From assembly GCA_021413975.1 (NCBI GenBank), contig JAIOPJ010000026.1:1-64000 (forward strand): a stretch of 64,000 nt of DNA, read 5' to 3'. Under the pieces are notes generated by a model. That model did not search any database, was not told the DNA's origin, and saw only the letters and a program-made list of their open reading frames with translations. The DNA is from Gemmatimonadota bacterium (GTDB lineage Bacteria > Gemmatimonadota > Gemmatimonadetes > Gemmatimonadales > Gemmatimonadaceae). Shown here one piece after another: positions 9,043-16,696 of the stretch (position 1 is the stretch's first letter; the number at the start of each line of letters is the position of its first letter). A program made the position numbers and the translations under genes.

Positions 9043-10266
9043 ATGCAAGCCGTCATACTCGCCGCGGGAATGGGCAGTCGCCTCAATTCGATGACCGGCG
9101 GGGGATCCAAGGCGCTCGTCGACATCGGCGGCCGGCCCCTGCTCTTGCACACGCTCGAGGCGCTCGCCGACCACGGCATCGGGCCGGTGCTCGTGATCGT
9201 CGGTCACGAGGCGCAGGCGCTGCAGGAGGTCATCGGTGACCGTGCCGAGGTGCTGCTCAACGAGCGGTTCGCCGAGACCAACAGCCTCTACTCGCTCTGG
9301 CTCGGGCGCGACTGGATCAAGGGTCCGTTCGTGCTGCTGAACTGCGATCTCTTCTTCGACCCGCAGATCCTCGACGACCTGCTCGAGCAGAGCGGCAACG
9401 TGCTCGCATACGACTCGACGTCGTCGCGCGGGCGCGAGCAGACGAAGGTCGCGCTGAAGGAGCGTCGGGTGGTCGACCTCGGCAAGGACCTGCCGTCCAA
9501 CTCGGCCCGCGGCGAGAGCCTCGGCATGATGAAGTTCGACGCCGAAGGCTCGCGCGCGATGGTCGGCACGGCCAAGCACCTCATCGAGGCGGGTCAGGAG
9601 AACGCCTGGGTGATCGAGGCGACGCGGTCCGTCTGCAAGGAGATCACGCTCTACGGACTCAACATCGCCGGCAAGGCGTGGGCCGAGATCGACTTCCCCT
9701 ACGACCTCGACGTCGCCCGGCGCGAGGTCTGGCCGGTCATCTGGCGTGGCCGCTGGCGCAAGCAGGTCTATTGGAAGCGCACGCGCTGGGCCGCGATCGG
9801 TGCGGCCGTCGCCGCGGTGGCGCTGCTCGGTTGGTTCGCCAGCACGCAGCTGGGACCGGGGAGCGTCAACTGGGAGACGGTCGAACTCGGTGGCGCCGAG
9901 ATGGTGCGTGTCGTCCGCGCCGACGGCGAGCAGCGCTGGTGGAACGCGCCGATCGACGTCCCGGTGACCGCGACGGTCGATGGCGCCGAGGCCGACGTGC
10001 AGCTGCGGATGGTGCATCCTGACGGCGGTCCAGACTCCCTCAGGTTCGTCGTGGCGATCACCGTCGACGGCCACCCCACCGACTGGCGTGCGCTCACCTC
10101 ACTGCCGGACACCAGCGCGCATCTCGGAACGTTGCGGCTGGGCGATCGCGATCGCGTCCGGCTCGACCTCGGTCCGGGCCGGCATACCGTGGTGGTGATG
10201 CTCGCGGAGGCCCACGGCCAGCGGATGCTCGTGCGGGTGCGGCAGCCGCTGGTGCGAGAGGACTGA
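9043..10266 (+). CDS. Cytidylyltransferase-like NTP transferase with a membrane anchor and C-terminal extracytoplasmic domain
   Basis: A 407-residue two-part protein. Residues 1-235 are a sugar/choline-phosphate nucleotidyltransferase: AVILAAGMGSRL at the N-terminus, SKALVDIGGRPLL with the conserved lysine, LNCDLFFDPQIL with the metal-binding aspartate, and AEIDFPYDLD near the end. This resembles LicC-type phosphocholine cytidylyltransferases and related enzymes. A positively charged stretch (RGRWRKQVYWKRTRW) then leads into one membrane helix at about 249-268 (AAIGAAVAAVALLGWFAST). The last ~135 residues are a beta-rich domain with no family I recognise, predicted outside the cytoplasm. The ATG is 1 nt after the exporter stop. 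A plausible role is making a CDP-activated donor for the phosphotransferase upstream. Confidence 0.78.
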   Translation: MQAVILAAGMGSRLNSMTGGGSKALVDIGGRPLLLHTLEALADHGIGPVLVIVGHEAQALQEVIGDRAEVLLNERFAETNSLYSLWLGRDWIKGPFVLLNCDLFFDPQILDDLLEQSGNVLAYDSTSSRGREQTKVALKERRVVDLGKDLPSNSARGESLGMMKFDAEGSRAMVGTAKHLIEAGQENAWVIEATRSVCKEITLYGLNIAGKAWAEIDFPYDLDVARREVWPVIWRGRWRKQVYWKRTRWAAIGAAVAAVALLGWFASTQLGPGSVNWETVELGGAEMVRVVRADGEQRWWNAPIDVPVTATVDGAEADVQLRMVHPDGGPDSLRFVVAITVDGHPTDWRALTSLPDTSAHLGTLRLGDRDRVRLDLGPGRHTVVVMLAEAHGQRMLVRVRQPLVRED

Positions 10267-10287
10267 GTCCGCGCGATCGGGGCGCAT

Positions 10288-10313
10288 GGGTGGTCGGCAT
10301 GCTCCGACCGCCC
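10288..10313 (+). terminator. Stem-loop closing the surface-polymer operon
   Basis: A 10-bp stem (GGGTGGTCGG paired with CCGACCGCCC, one G-U pair) with a 6-nt loop, 21 nt after the cytidylyltransferase stop and 25 nt before the MFS start. There is no T-run, so it may be a weak or Rho-assisted terminator or an attenuator for the MFS gene. Confidence 0.45.
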
Positions 10314-10337
10314 AACGGCTACCTTACACTCGCCCCG

Positions 10338-11573
10338 ATGACCGCGCCCACTCCGTCCCGCTCGCTCAACCCGTTCCGGACCCTCGCCAAGTACCGGAAC
10401 TTCCGGCTCTTCTGGCTCGGGCAGACGACCTCGCTCGTCGGGTCGTGGATGCAGACGGTGGCCGTGGGATGGACCGCGCTCGAGCTGACGAACGACGCCT
10501 TCATGGTGGGGCTCGTGTCGGCGGCGAACACCTTCCCGATCCTCCTCTTCTCGTTGCCGGGCGGCGTGGTCGCCGATCGCACTGAGAAGCTGCGCGTCGT
10601 CCGCATCGCGCAGGTGCTGATGCTGCTCGAGGCGGTCGCGCTCTGGGCGCTCTCCTACACGGGCCGCCTGACGATCGACTGGTTGCTCGCACTCTCGCTC
10701 TTCGGCGGGCTCCTCGCCGCGTTCGAGATCCCCGCGCGTCAGTCGCTGATGGTCGAGCTCGTGGGCAAGGAGGACATCGCGCAGGCGATCGGCCTCAACT
10801 CCACCGGCTTCAACCTCGCCCGCGTGCTCGGCCCGAGCGTCGCCGCCGTCGTGATCGCGCGACTCGGCGTCTCGTGGACCTTCGGCCTCAACGCGGTCAG
10901 CTACCTGGCCGTGCTGATCGGCCTCGCGATGATCACCCTGCCCGAGCGGCGCGCGGTGACGCGGCCCCGGGTGAGCCACCTCCAGGGGATGCGCGAGGCG
11001 ATCCGCCATGTGCTCGACACGCCACCGCTCCCGATGCTCCTCGCGATCGCGACGGTCTTCTCGGTGCTTGGCGTTCCCGTGATCACGCTGCTGCCGGTCG
11101 TGGCCCGCGACCAGCTCGGGCTGGGCGCCGACGGCTACGGTGCGCTCATGGCGTGCCTCGGGCTCGGGGCCGTGGTCGGCGCGCTCGCGATCGCGGCGAC
11201 GGGCGGTGGCGCGCAGCGCGGGAAGGTCTTCCGCGCCGCGTCGTTCAGCTTCGCGCTGCTGCTGCTCGTCTTCTCTCTGGTGCGCGTGCCCGTGCTCAAC
11301 GGGATGCTCCTCTTCGCCATCGGCATCGCCATGATCCTCAACAACGCGCTCGTCAACGCGCGGTTGCAGGAACTCGTCCCCGACGCGATCCGCGGGCGCG
11401 TGCTCTCGCTCTACGTGATGGTCTACGTGGGCGGCTCCCCGATCGGCTCCTTCGCGGGCGGCTGGGTGGCGAGCGTGGCCGGCGTGGACTGGGCGATCGG
11501 GGGCGGGGCGGCGCTGATGCTACTCTTCGCGCTCTGGGCGTTCCGGCGGCATCCCATGCTTGCGGCGCACTGA
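10338..11573 (+). CDS. MFS exporter, EntS/MFS_3-like
   Basis: A 411-residue major facilitator with about twelve membrane helices. The opening FRLFWLGQTTSLVGSWMQTVAVGW and the loop 2-3 motif GGVVADRTEKLRVVRI fit the enterobactin-exporter-like MFS_3 group. The second half repeats with VPVITLLPVVARD and VVGALAIAATG. The ATG at 10338 is preferred over a GTG 48 nt upstream because the family starts just before a basic PFRTLAKYRNF segment. A hairpin separates it from the glycan genes, so it may be a separate unit. Its 3' end overlaps the convergent MoxR gene by 54 nt. Substrate unknown. Confidence 0.88.
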   Translation: MTAPTPSRSLNPFRTLAKYRNFRLFWLGQTTSLVGSWMQTVAVGWTALELTNDAFMVGLVSAANTFPILLFSLPGGVVADRTEKLRVVRIAQVLMLLEAVALWALSYTGRLTIDWLLALSLFGGLLAAFEIPARQSLMVELVGKEDIAQAIGLNSTGFNLARVLGPSVAAVVIARLGVSWTFGLNAVSYLAVLIGLAMITLPERRAVTRPRVSHLQGMREAIRHVLDTPPLPMLLAIATVFSVLGVPVITLLPVVARDQLGLGADGYGALMACLGLGAVVGALAIAATGGGAQRGKVFRAASFSFALLLLVFSLVRVPVLNGMLLFAIGIAMILNNALVNARLQELVPDAIRGRVLSLYVMVYVGGSPIGSFAGGWVASVAGVDWAIGGGAALMLLFALWAFRRHPMLAAH

Positions 11574-12983
11574 CCGCCCGTACTGCCCGCTCTCCGAGCG
11601 CGAGAGCTTCCGACGCGCGACGAGCGCCTCGAGCACCAGTTCGCATGCCACCACCGAGTCGGCGTCGTCGGTCACGCCGAGCCCGGCGGCGGTGACCTGA
11701 TCGATCAACCCCGGCACCGCCGCGAACCCTTGCCGAGCCACCGCGGCGCTCGCGTCGTCGCTCACCTGCAGCGCCTGGCCGCGGTCGAACCACATCACGA
11801 TCTCATCGAGGTCCAGCGTGTCGTCACGCTCGGTGAGCGTCGCGTCGGCCGCGCGGCGGATCAACTCGCGCGCGATCACCGCTCCGCCGATCAACTCCCC
11901 CTCGTACTCGAGCTCGATCTTCCCCGTGATCGCCGGCAGTGCCGCGTAGATGTCGGCGATGCGCGGCACGATCTCCTTCTCGCCGAGCCGCACGGCGCGA
12001 CGCTCGGCGTTGGAGATCACGTTCTCGAGCAGGGTGATCGAGAGGCGCTGCGAGACGCCCGAGCGCTGGTCGATCCGCTTCTCCTGCCGCGCCTCGAACG
12101 CCACCCGCTCGGCCACTTCCGAGACGATCTCCGGCAGGCGGAGCGGAAGCCCGTCGCGCCTGGTCCACGCCTCCTGCGACGTGATCGTCATGGCGAGGTC
12201 CACCGTGGCCGGATAGTGCGTGATGATCTCGCTGCCGATCCGGTCCTTGAGCGGCGTGATGATCTTGCCGCGTGCCGTGTAGTCCTCGGGGTTCGCCGTG
12301 AAGGCGAGGACCACGTCGAGCGCGAGGCGCACCGGGTAGCCCTTGATCTGCACGTCGCCTTCCTGCATGACGTTGAACAGGCCCACCTGCACCTTGCCGG
12401 CGAGGTCGGGGAGTTCGTTCAACGCGAAGATCCCGCGGTTGGCGCGCGGCAGCATGCCGTAGTTGATCGAGAGCTCGTCGGAGAGCAGGTGCCCGCCGCG
12501 CGCCGCCTTGATCGGGTCGAGGTCGCCGATGAGGTCGGCCACCGTGACGTCGGGCGTCGCGAGCTTCTCCACGTAGCGCTGGTCCGGCGTGAGCCAGGCG
12601 ATCGGCGTCTCGTCGCCCATGGTGGCGATGCGATCGCGGCCGTACTTGCTGATCGGCGCGAACGGGTCGTCGTTGGTCTCGCTCCCGGCGATCACCGGCA
12701 GTTGCGGGTCGAGCAGCGTGGTGAGCGCGCGCAGGATCCGCGACTTGGCCTGGCCTCGCAGTCCGAGCAGGATGAAGTGGTGCTTGGACAGCAGGGCGTT
12801 CACGATCTGCGGCATGACCGTGTCCTCGTAGCCGAGCACGCCCTTGAAGAGCGGCTTGCCGTCGGCGATGCGCGCGAGGAGGTTGCTGCGGATCTCGCTG
12901 CGGACCGACCGACCGCGCCGCTCCGGCGCGCCGAAGAGGGACTGCTTGAGGGCGCCGAGCGTCGCGGGGAGTTGATGTGTCAT
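11520..12983 (-). CDS. MoxR/Mg-chelatase-I-like AAA+ ATPase
   Basis: A 487-residue AAA+ protein of the magnesium-chelatase subunit I/MoxR class. The P-loop reads GLRGQAKS (74-81) and the Walker B position reads GIFALNELPDL, with N189-E190 in place of the usual D-E. The conserved helix-2 insert (FNVMQEGDVQIKGY) and the sensor region (AFTANPEDYTARGKIITPLKDR) follow. The altered motifs look like features of this subfamily, not decay. The ATG overlaps the stop of the upstream molybdoenzyme gene by 1 nt (TGATG), so translation is coupled. It would pair with the VWA protein at 3486-4769 as a chaperone. The 3' end runs 54 nt into the MFS gene. Confidence 0.85.
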   Translation of the reverse strand: MTHQLPATLGALKQSLFGAPERRGRSVRSEIRSNLLARIADGKPLFKGVLGYEDTVMPQIVNALLSKHHFILLGLRGQAKSRILRALTTLLDPQLPVIAGSETNDDPFAPISKYGRDRIATMGDETPIAWLTPDQRYVEKLATPDVTVADLIGDLDPIKAARGGHLLSDELSINYGMLPRANRGIFALNELPDLAGKVQVGLFNVMQEGDVQIKGYPVRLALDVVLAFTANPEDYTARGKIITPLKDRIGSEIITHYPATVDLAMTITSQEAWTRRDGLPLRLPEIVSEVAERVAFEARQEKRIDQRSGVSQRLSITLLENVISNAERRAVRLGEKEIVPRIADIYAALPAITGKIELEYEGELIGGAVIARELIRRAADATLTERDDTLDLDEIVMWFDRGQALQVSDDASAAVARQGFAAVPGLIDQVTAAGLGVTDDADSVVACELVLEALVARRKLSRSESGQYGRSVRRKHGMPPERPEREE

Positions 12984-15079
12984 CAGCTGGTGGGTCGGAT
13001 CTCGACGAGGTTGTCGTAGAAGACGGGACCGGCGCCCATGTCGGTCAGGCGCTGGCTCGTGGTCGCGTTCACGTTGCGTCCGTCGGGAGAGAGCTTGGCC
13101 CACCAGACGCCGGGGGCCCACGCCACTCCTTCGCGGATACCCTCCCGAACGCGCGCACGTGCCAGGAAGTGCCCGCGCTCGTTCTCGACCATCACCATCG
13201 CCCCCTCTGCGATCCCCCGGCGCTCGGCGTCATGCGGGTGGAGCGCCACCTCCGGTTCGCGCGCCGCGCGCTGCAGCGGCCCGATGTTCACGAAGCTGGA
13301 GTTGAGGAACTGGTGCGCCGGCGACGAGATCAGCGTGATCGGGAACCGCGCGGCGAGCGCCGGCACGTTCTCGGGGAACTCGTGCGGCGGCGTGAAGTCC
13401 GGCAGCGGGTCGAGACCCATCGCCTTCATGCGCTCGGAGAAGAACTCGCACTTGCCGCTCGGCGTGCGGAACCCGCCCTCGGCGTACGGCAGGTACGGCG
13501 ACGGCACCGCGAGCCGCACCCAGCCATTCGTCCTGAGTGCCTCGTACGTGACCGACGCCATGCGCTCGTCGGTCGTGTCGAGCGAGGCGCGCACCAGCGC
13601 GTCGTCATCGTCCCGCAGGCACTCGTGGTCGAGCCCCATGCGCGCGGCGAGGCGGCGGAAGATCTCGGTGTTGGGCAGCGCCTCGCCGAGCGGGGCGATC
13701 GCCGGCCGGTTGAGCGAGGCGTAGAGGTGCCCGTAGGACCAGTGGACGTCGAGATGCTCGAGCTGCGTCGTCGCCGGCAGCACCCAGTCGGCGTAGTCGC
13801 AGGTGTCGGTGCGGAAGTGCTCGAGGACGACCATGAAGAGGTCCTCGCGCTTCATCCCGTCGACGACCGCGAGATGATCGGGCGCGATCGCGGCGGGATT
13901 CGAGTTGTACACGATCATCGCGCGCACCGGCGGTCCGCCCACGCCGGCGTCGGGGGCGGCCAGCGCCTGACCGAGCAGCGACATGTTCACGGTGCGCGTG
14001 CCCGGCGGCACGAGGTCGGGCCGCTGCAGCGCCGTCTTGTTGTAGGCGAAGTTGCCGCTCGACGAGAGCTGCACGCCGCCGCCGGCGCGCCGCCAGTGGC
14101 CCGTGACCGCCGGCAGGCACGCGATCGCGCGCACCGCCATCGCGCCGCCCCCATGGCGCTGCAGTCCGTAGTTGAGGCGCAGGAACGCCGCCTTCGCGCG
14201 GCCGTACTCGCGCGCGAGCTCCACGATCCGTGCCTCGGCGATGCCGGTGATCGCCGCGACCCGTGACGCCGGATACGCCTTGACGCGCTCGCGCAGCTGG
14301 TCGGCACCGAGCGTATGCCGGGCGAGATAGTCGTCGTCCTGCATCCCCTCGGCGAAGAGCACGTGCATCATCCCGAGCGCGAGCGCCCCGTCGGTCCCGG
14401 GACGGATGCCGATCCACTCGTCGCACTGCTCGGCGGTGCGGGTACGGATCGGGTCGATGCAGATCACCTTCACGCCCTTCGCCTTGGCCTCGAGGATCTT
14501 GGGCCACAGGTGCGGATTGCTCGTGAGCGTGTTCGTGCCCCAGAGGATCACGAGGTCGCTCTGCGGCACCGCCTCGGTGTCGGCGCCGATGCTCGCGCCC
14601 ACGGTCATGCGCATCCCCATCATCCCCGCGGTCGCGCAGATCGTGCGGTCGAGCAACGATGCGCCGAGGACGTGGAAGAAACGGCGGTCCATGCCCTCGC
14701 TCTGCAACAGGCCCATCGTGCCGGCATACGAGTAGGGCAGGATGGCCTGCGGACCGTCGGCGGAGTGGCGGATCGCGTTGAGCTTCGCGCTGATCGCGTC
14801 GAGCGCCTCGTCCCAGGTGGCCTCGACGAACGCACCGCTTCCCTTCGGGCCCACGCGCCGCAGCGGCGTGAGCACGCGATCGGCGTGATACGTGCGCTCG
14901 AGATAGCGATTCACCTTCGTGCAGAGGAAGCCCTGCGTGAAGGGATGCTCGGGATCACCTTGTATGCGGGTCGCGCGCCCGTCCTCCACCGTGACCAGCG
15001 TGGCGCAGGTGTCGGGGCAGTCGTGGGGGCAGGCGCCACGAATGATCTGCGCGTTCGCGGTCGAGGCGGTGGCGGTCAT
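12983..15079 (-). CDS. Molybdopterin-dependent oxidoreductase (DMSO reductase family), [4Fe-4S]
   Basis: A 698-residue molybdenum enzyme. The N-terminal iron-sulfur motif is C17-x3-C21-x3-C25-x27-C53. The body contains GTNTLTSNPHLWPKI and the cofactor-binding C-terminal domain with HPHDAERRGIAEGAMV (positions about 600-620). There is no Tat or Sec signal, so the protein is likely cytoplasmic. No electron-transfer or membrane subunit is adjacent, which suggests a stand-alone enzyme of the type often loosely called formate dehydrogenase or assimilatory reductase. It is first in a two-gene unit and overlaps the MoxR gene by 1 nt. Substrate cannot be read from sequence. Confidence 0.9.
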   Translation of the reverse strand: MTATASTANAQIIRGACPHDCPDTCATLVTVEDGRATRIQGDPEHPFTQGFLCTKVNRYLERTYHADRVLTPLRRVGPKGSGAFVEATWDEALDAISAKLNAIRHSADGPQAILPYSYAGTMGLLQSEGMDRRFFHVLGASLLDRTICATAGMMGMRMTVGASIGADTEAVPQSDLVILWGTNTLTSNPHLWPKILEAKAKGVKVICIDPIRTRTAEQCDEWIGIRPGTDGALALGMMHVLFAEGMQDDDYLARHTLGADQLRERVKAYPASRVAAITGIAEARIVELAREYGRAKAAFLRLNYGLQRHGGGAMAVRAIACLPAVTGHWRRAGGGVQLSSSGNFAYNKTALQRPDLVPPGTRTVNMSLLGQALAAPDAGVGGPPVRAMIVYNSNPAAIAPDHLAVVDGMKREDLFMVVLEHFRTDTCDYADWVLPATTQLEHLDVHWSYGHLYASLNRPAIAPLGEALPNTEIFRRLAARMGLDHECLRDDDDALVRASLDTTDERMASVTYEALRTNGWVRLAVPSPYLPYAEGGFRTPSGKCEFFSERMKAMGLDPLPDFTPPHEFPENVPALAARFPITLISSPAHQFLNSSFVNIGPLQRAAREPEVALHPHDAERRGIAEGAMVMVENERGHFLARARVREGIREGVAWAPGVWWAKLSPDGRNVNATTSQRLTDMGAGPVFYDNLVEIRPTS

Positions 15080-15412
15080 GCGCTCGAGTCCCAGGCGGAA
15101 GTGGAGTCGGACCAGTGCAAGCTAATGCGGCGCGACAGCATTGCACGGCGTCGCGTAACCCGTTGCAATGAATGGCGTTATGGATCGCGCTGTCTCTCCC
15201 GGGTGGCCAGCGTCCCGGGTGCGGGCACGAACGTCGAGCCGCCGGACCGCGGCTTCTTAACCGTTTCCTAATCCCAAGCCGTTGGAGAGTAACGACTTAA
15301 CGAGCCAACGCTCATTGACCGCACGAGCCTCCCTATTTAAGTTCCGTCGCTGTGCCGAGACCGCGAACGACTCGCGTGACGTCGCACCACCCCACTACGG
15401 AGAAGAGTCCCA
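15080..15412. other. Divergent promoter region between molybdoenzyme and lipoprotein genes
   Basis: A 333-bp gene-free stretch with locally lower GC, especially 15255-15345. It holds an imperfect inverted repeat (ATTGCACGG...CCGTTGCAAT, 15140-15169) about 60 nt upstream of the molybdoenzyme start, a CCCGGG pair flanking 10 nt at about 15197-15218, and a sigma-70-like promoter for the lipoprotein. No tRNA or small ORF with support was found. Confidence 0.6.
15315..15343 (+). promoter_or_regulatory. Sigma-70-like promoter for the small lipoprotein
   Basis: TTGACC (15315-15320), 17-bp spacer, TAAGTT (15338-15343). The -35 matches the consensus at five of six positions and the -10 is weak. Transcription would start near 15350, giving a leader of about 60 nt that includes the GGAGAAG ribosome site before the ATG at 15413. 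Confidence 0.4.
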
Positions 15413-15610
15413 ATGAAGCGCATTGCCTTTGTCGCGTCCCTGTTCGTGTTCGCCGCCTGCGCCCCCAAGGCCGAAGAGAAGCCTGCGACGGAGACGGCCG
15501 CGCCTGCCGCGGACATGATGATGGACACGACCAAGAAGGATACGACCAAGGCGGATACGTCGGCGATGACCGCTCCGAAGGCCGACACGACCGGCATGAA
15601 GAAGATGTAA
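15413..15610 (+). CDS. Small lipoprotein with Lys/Asp/Thr-rich tail
   Basis: A 65-residue exported lipoprotein. A signal peptide (MKRIAFVASLFVFAACAPK) ends in the lipobox FAAC with the lipidated cysteine at residue 16. The mature 50 residues are low complexity and likely unstructured, built from alanine/glutamate then repeats around DTTKKDTTKADT and ending TTGMKKM. A GGAGAAG ribosome site stands at a good distance. It is a single-gene unit with its own promoter and a strong terminator, which suggests high expression. No function is recognisable; small envelope lipoproteins of this kind may act as spacers or linkers, which is a guess. Confidence 0.8.
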   Translation: MKRIAFVASLFVFAACAPKAEEKPATETAAPAADMMMDTTKKDTTKADTSAMTAPKADTTGMKKM

Positions 15611-15632
15611 GCTGCTTCCTCACGGAAGCGAC

Positions 15633-15669
15633 GAACGCGCGGTCCCTCGGGATCGCGCGTTCTGCTTTT
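15633..15669 (+). terminator. Rho-independent terminator of the lipoprotein gene
   Basis: A 14-bp stem with one G-U pair (GAACGCGCGGTCCC with GGGATCGCGCGTTC) followed by TGCTTTT, 22 nt after the stop codon. A smaller stem (GCTTCC/GGAAGC, 15614-15629) lies just before it. Confidence 0.85.
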
Positions 15670-15700
15670 CCGCCCGGCCACGCGCGCGTCGCGCTGATCA

Positions 15701-16696
15701 CTAGGCGGTCGGCACGCCGGTCGTGACGAGCGGCGCGACCACGGCAGGAGTCTCCGTGGATCCCGAGCGGACCGAGACCTCACCGCCGAGCGGGACCTCG
15801 CGGCGCACCATCGCGATCGCCAGCGCACCGCGCGTCGCCGACACCACACTCGTGCGCACGTCGCCGACGTCAATGCCCGCGGCATCGACCACGCGTGCGC
15901 CGACGGCGAGCGGCACATCGCTCGTGAGCAACCGGAGCAGCCGATTCACGTGGCCGCGGAAGTGGATCCGCGCGACGACCTCCTGTCCGGTGTAGCAGCC
16001 CTTGTTGAACGAGATCGCGCCGAGGTCGTCGAGCACGGCCTCCTGCGGGATCGTCTCGATGTCCATCTCGGAGCCCCACTCGGGGAGTCCGGCCTCGACG
16101 CGCAGCACCCTCACCTCGTCGGGCGTGGCGGTGCGCGTACCCGCCGCCGCGAGCGCGGCGCGCAGTTCGGCGATCCGTGCCCGTGAGCCGAAGACATCGA
16201 ATCCCGGCGCGCCGAGATCCGTCGAGCGCACCACGTAGCACCACGACTCGCCTTCGCCGGTGGGGAGACCGTCGAATGCACCGAGCGCGTCGAGGCGACC
16301 GCCATCGGCTTCCGCGGTGCCGTCGGCCCCTGCGCCACCGATCGCACGCGCGAGCGCGATCGACGCATCGGCGCCGTGCACGCCGAGGCAATCCGTCGTC
16401 TCCGTCACCACTGCGTACTTCGCGAGTCGTGGATTCACGAACTTCCGGATCATCGCGGTGAACCCCTCGCCCGCCGCGGCATCGCAGTCGACGAGCAGGT
16501 CGGGTCCGCGGTCGAACACGCGGCAGAGGGCGATCACGCGTCCCTTCGGCGTGAGCGCGGCCGCACGGTGCCCCGTCCCCGCGCGAAGTGCCGCGACGTC
16601 GTTGGTCACGAGTCCGCCGAGCGCTTCCTTGGCCTTCTCGCCGGAGAAGGTCATGCGCATCCGGTCACCGCGCTCCACCACGAATGCCGCGCTCAT
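15701..16696 (-). CDS. ygfZ: YgfZ/GcvT-like folate-binding protein (Fe-S cluster maintenance)
   Basis: A 331-residue member of the YgfZ/IBA57 family, which resembles the glycine-cleavage T protein but acts in assembly or repair of [4Fe-4S] enzymes. The family signature is intact: NKGCYTGQEVVARIHFRG with the conserved cysteine, near residue 235. The start at 16696 overlaps the HAD stop by 4 nt (ATGA). Longer upstream open frame is only shadow. It closes the run glcD-glcE-glcF-HAD-ygfZ, where GlcF carries two iron-sulfur clusters, so a service role for that enzyme is attractive but unproved. Confidence 0.9.
   Translation of the reverse strand: MSAAFVVERGDRMRMTFSGEKAKEALGGLVTNDVAALRAGTGHRAAALTPKGRVIALCRVFDRGPDLLVDCDAAAGEGFTAMIRKFVNPRLAKYAVVTETTDCLGVHGADASIALARAIGGAGADGTAEADGGRLDALGAFDGLPTGEGESWCYVVRSTDLGAPGFDVFGSRARIAELRAALAAAGTRTATPDEVRVLRVEAGLPEWGSEMDIETIPQEAVLDDLGAISFNKGCYTGQEVVARIHFRGHVNRLLRLLTSDVPLAVGARVVDAAGIDVGDVRTSVVSATRGALAIAMVRREVPLGGEVSVRSGSTETPAVVAPLVTTGVPTA

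Noticed and set aside
12409-12765. Apparent loss of Walker A and B motifs in the MoxR protein
   Set aside because: GxRGQAKS and a NELPDL-type Walker B appear to be normal for this Mg-chelatase-like subfamily, as far as I recall, so they are not evidence of decay.
15197-15218. CCCGGG inverted pair in the 15.1-15.4 kb gap
   Set aside because: A 6-nt GC palindrome pair is expected often at this base composition, and no promoter element is aligned with it.
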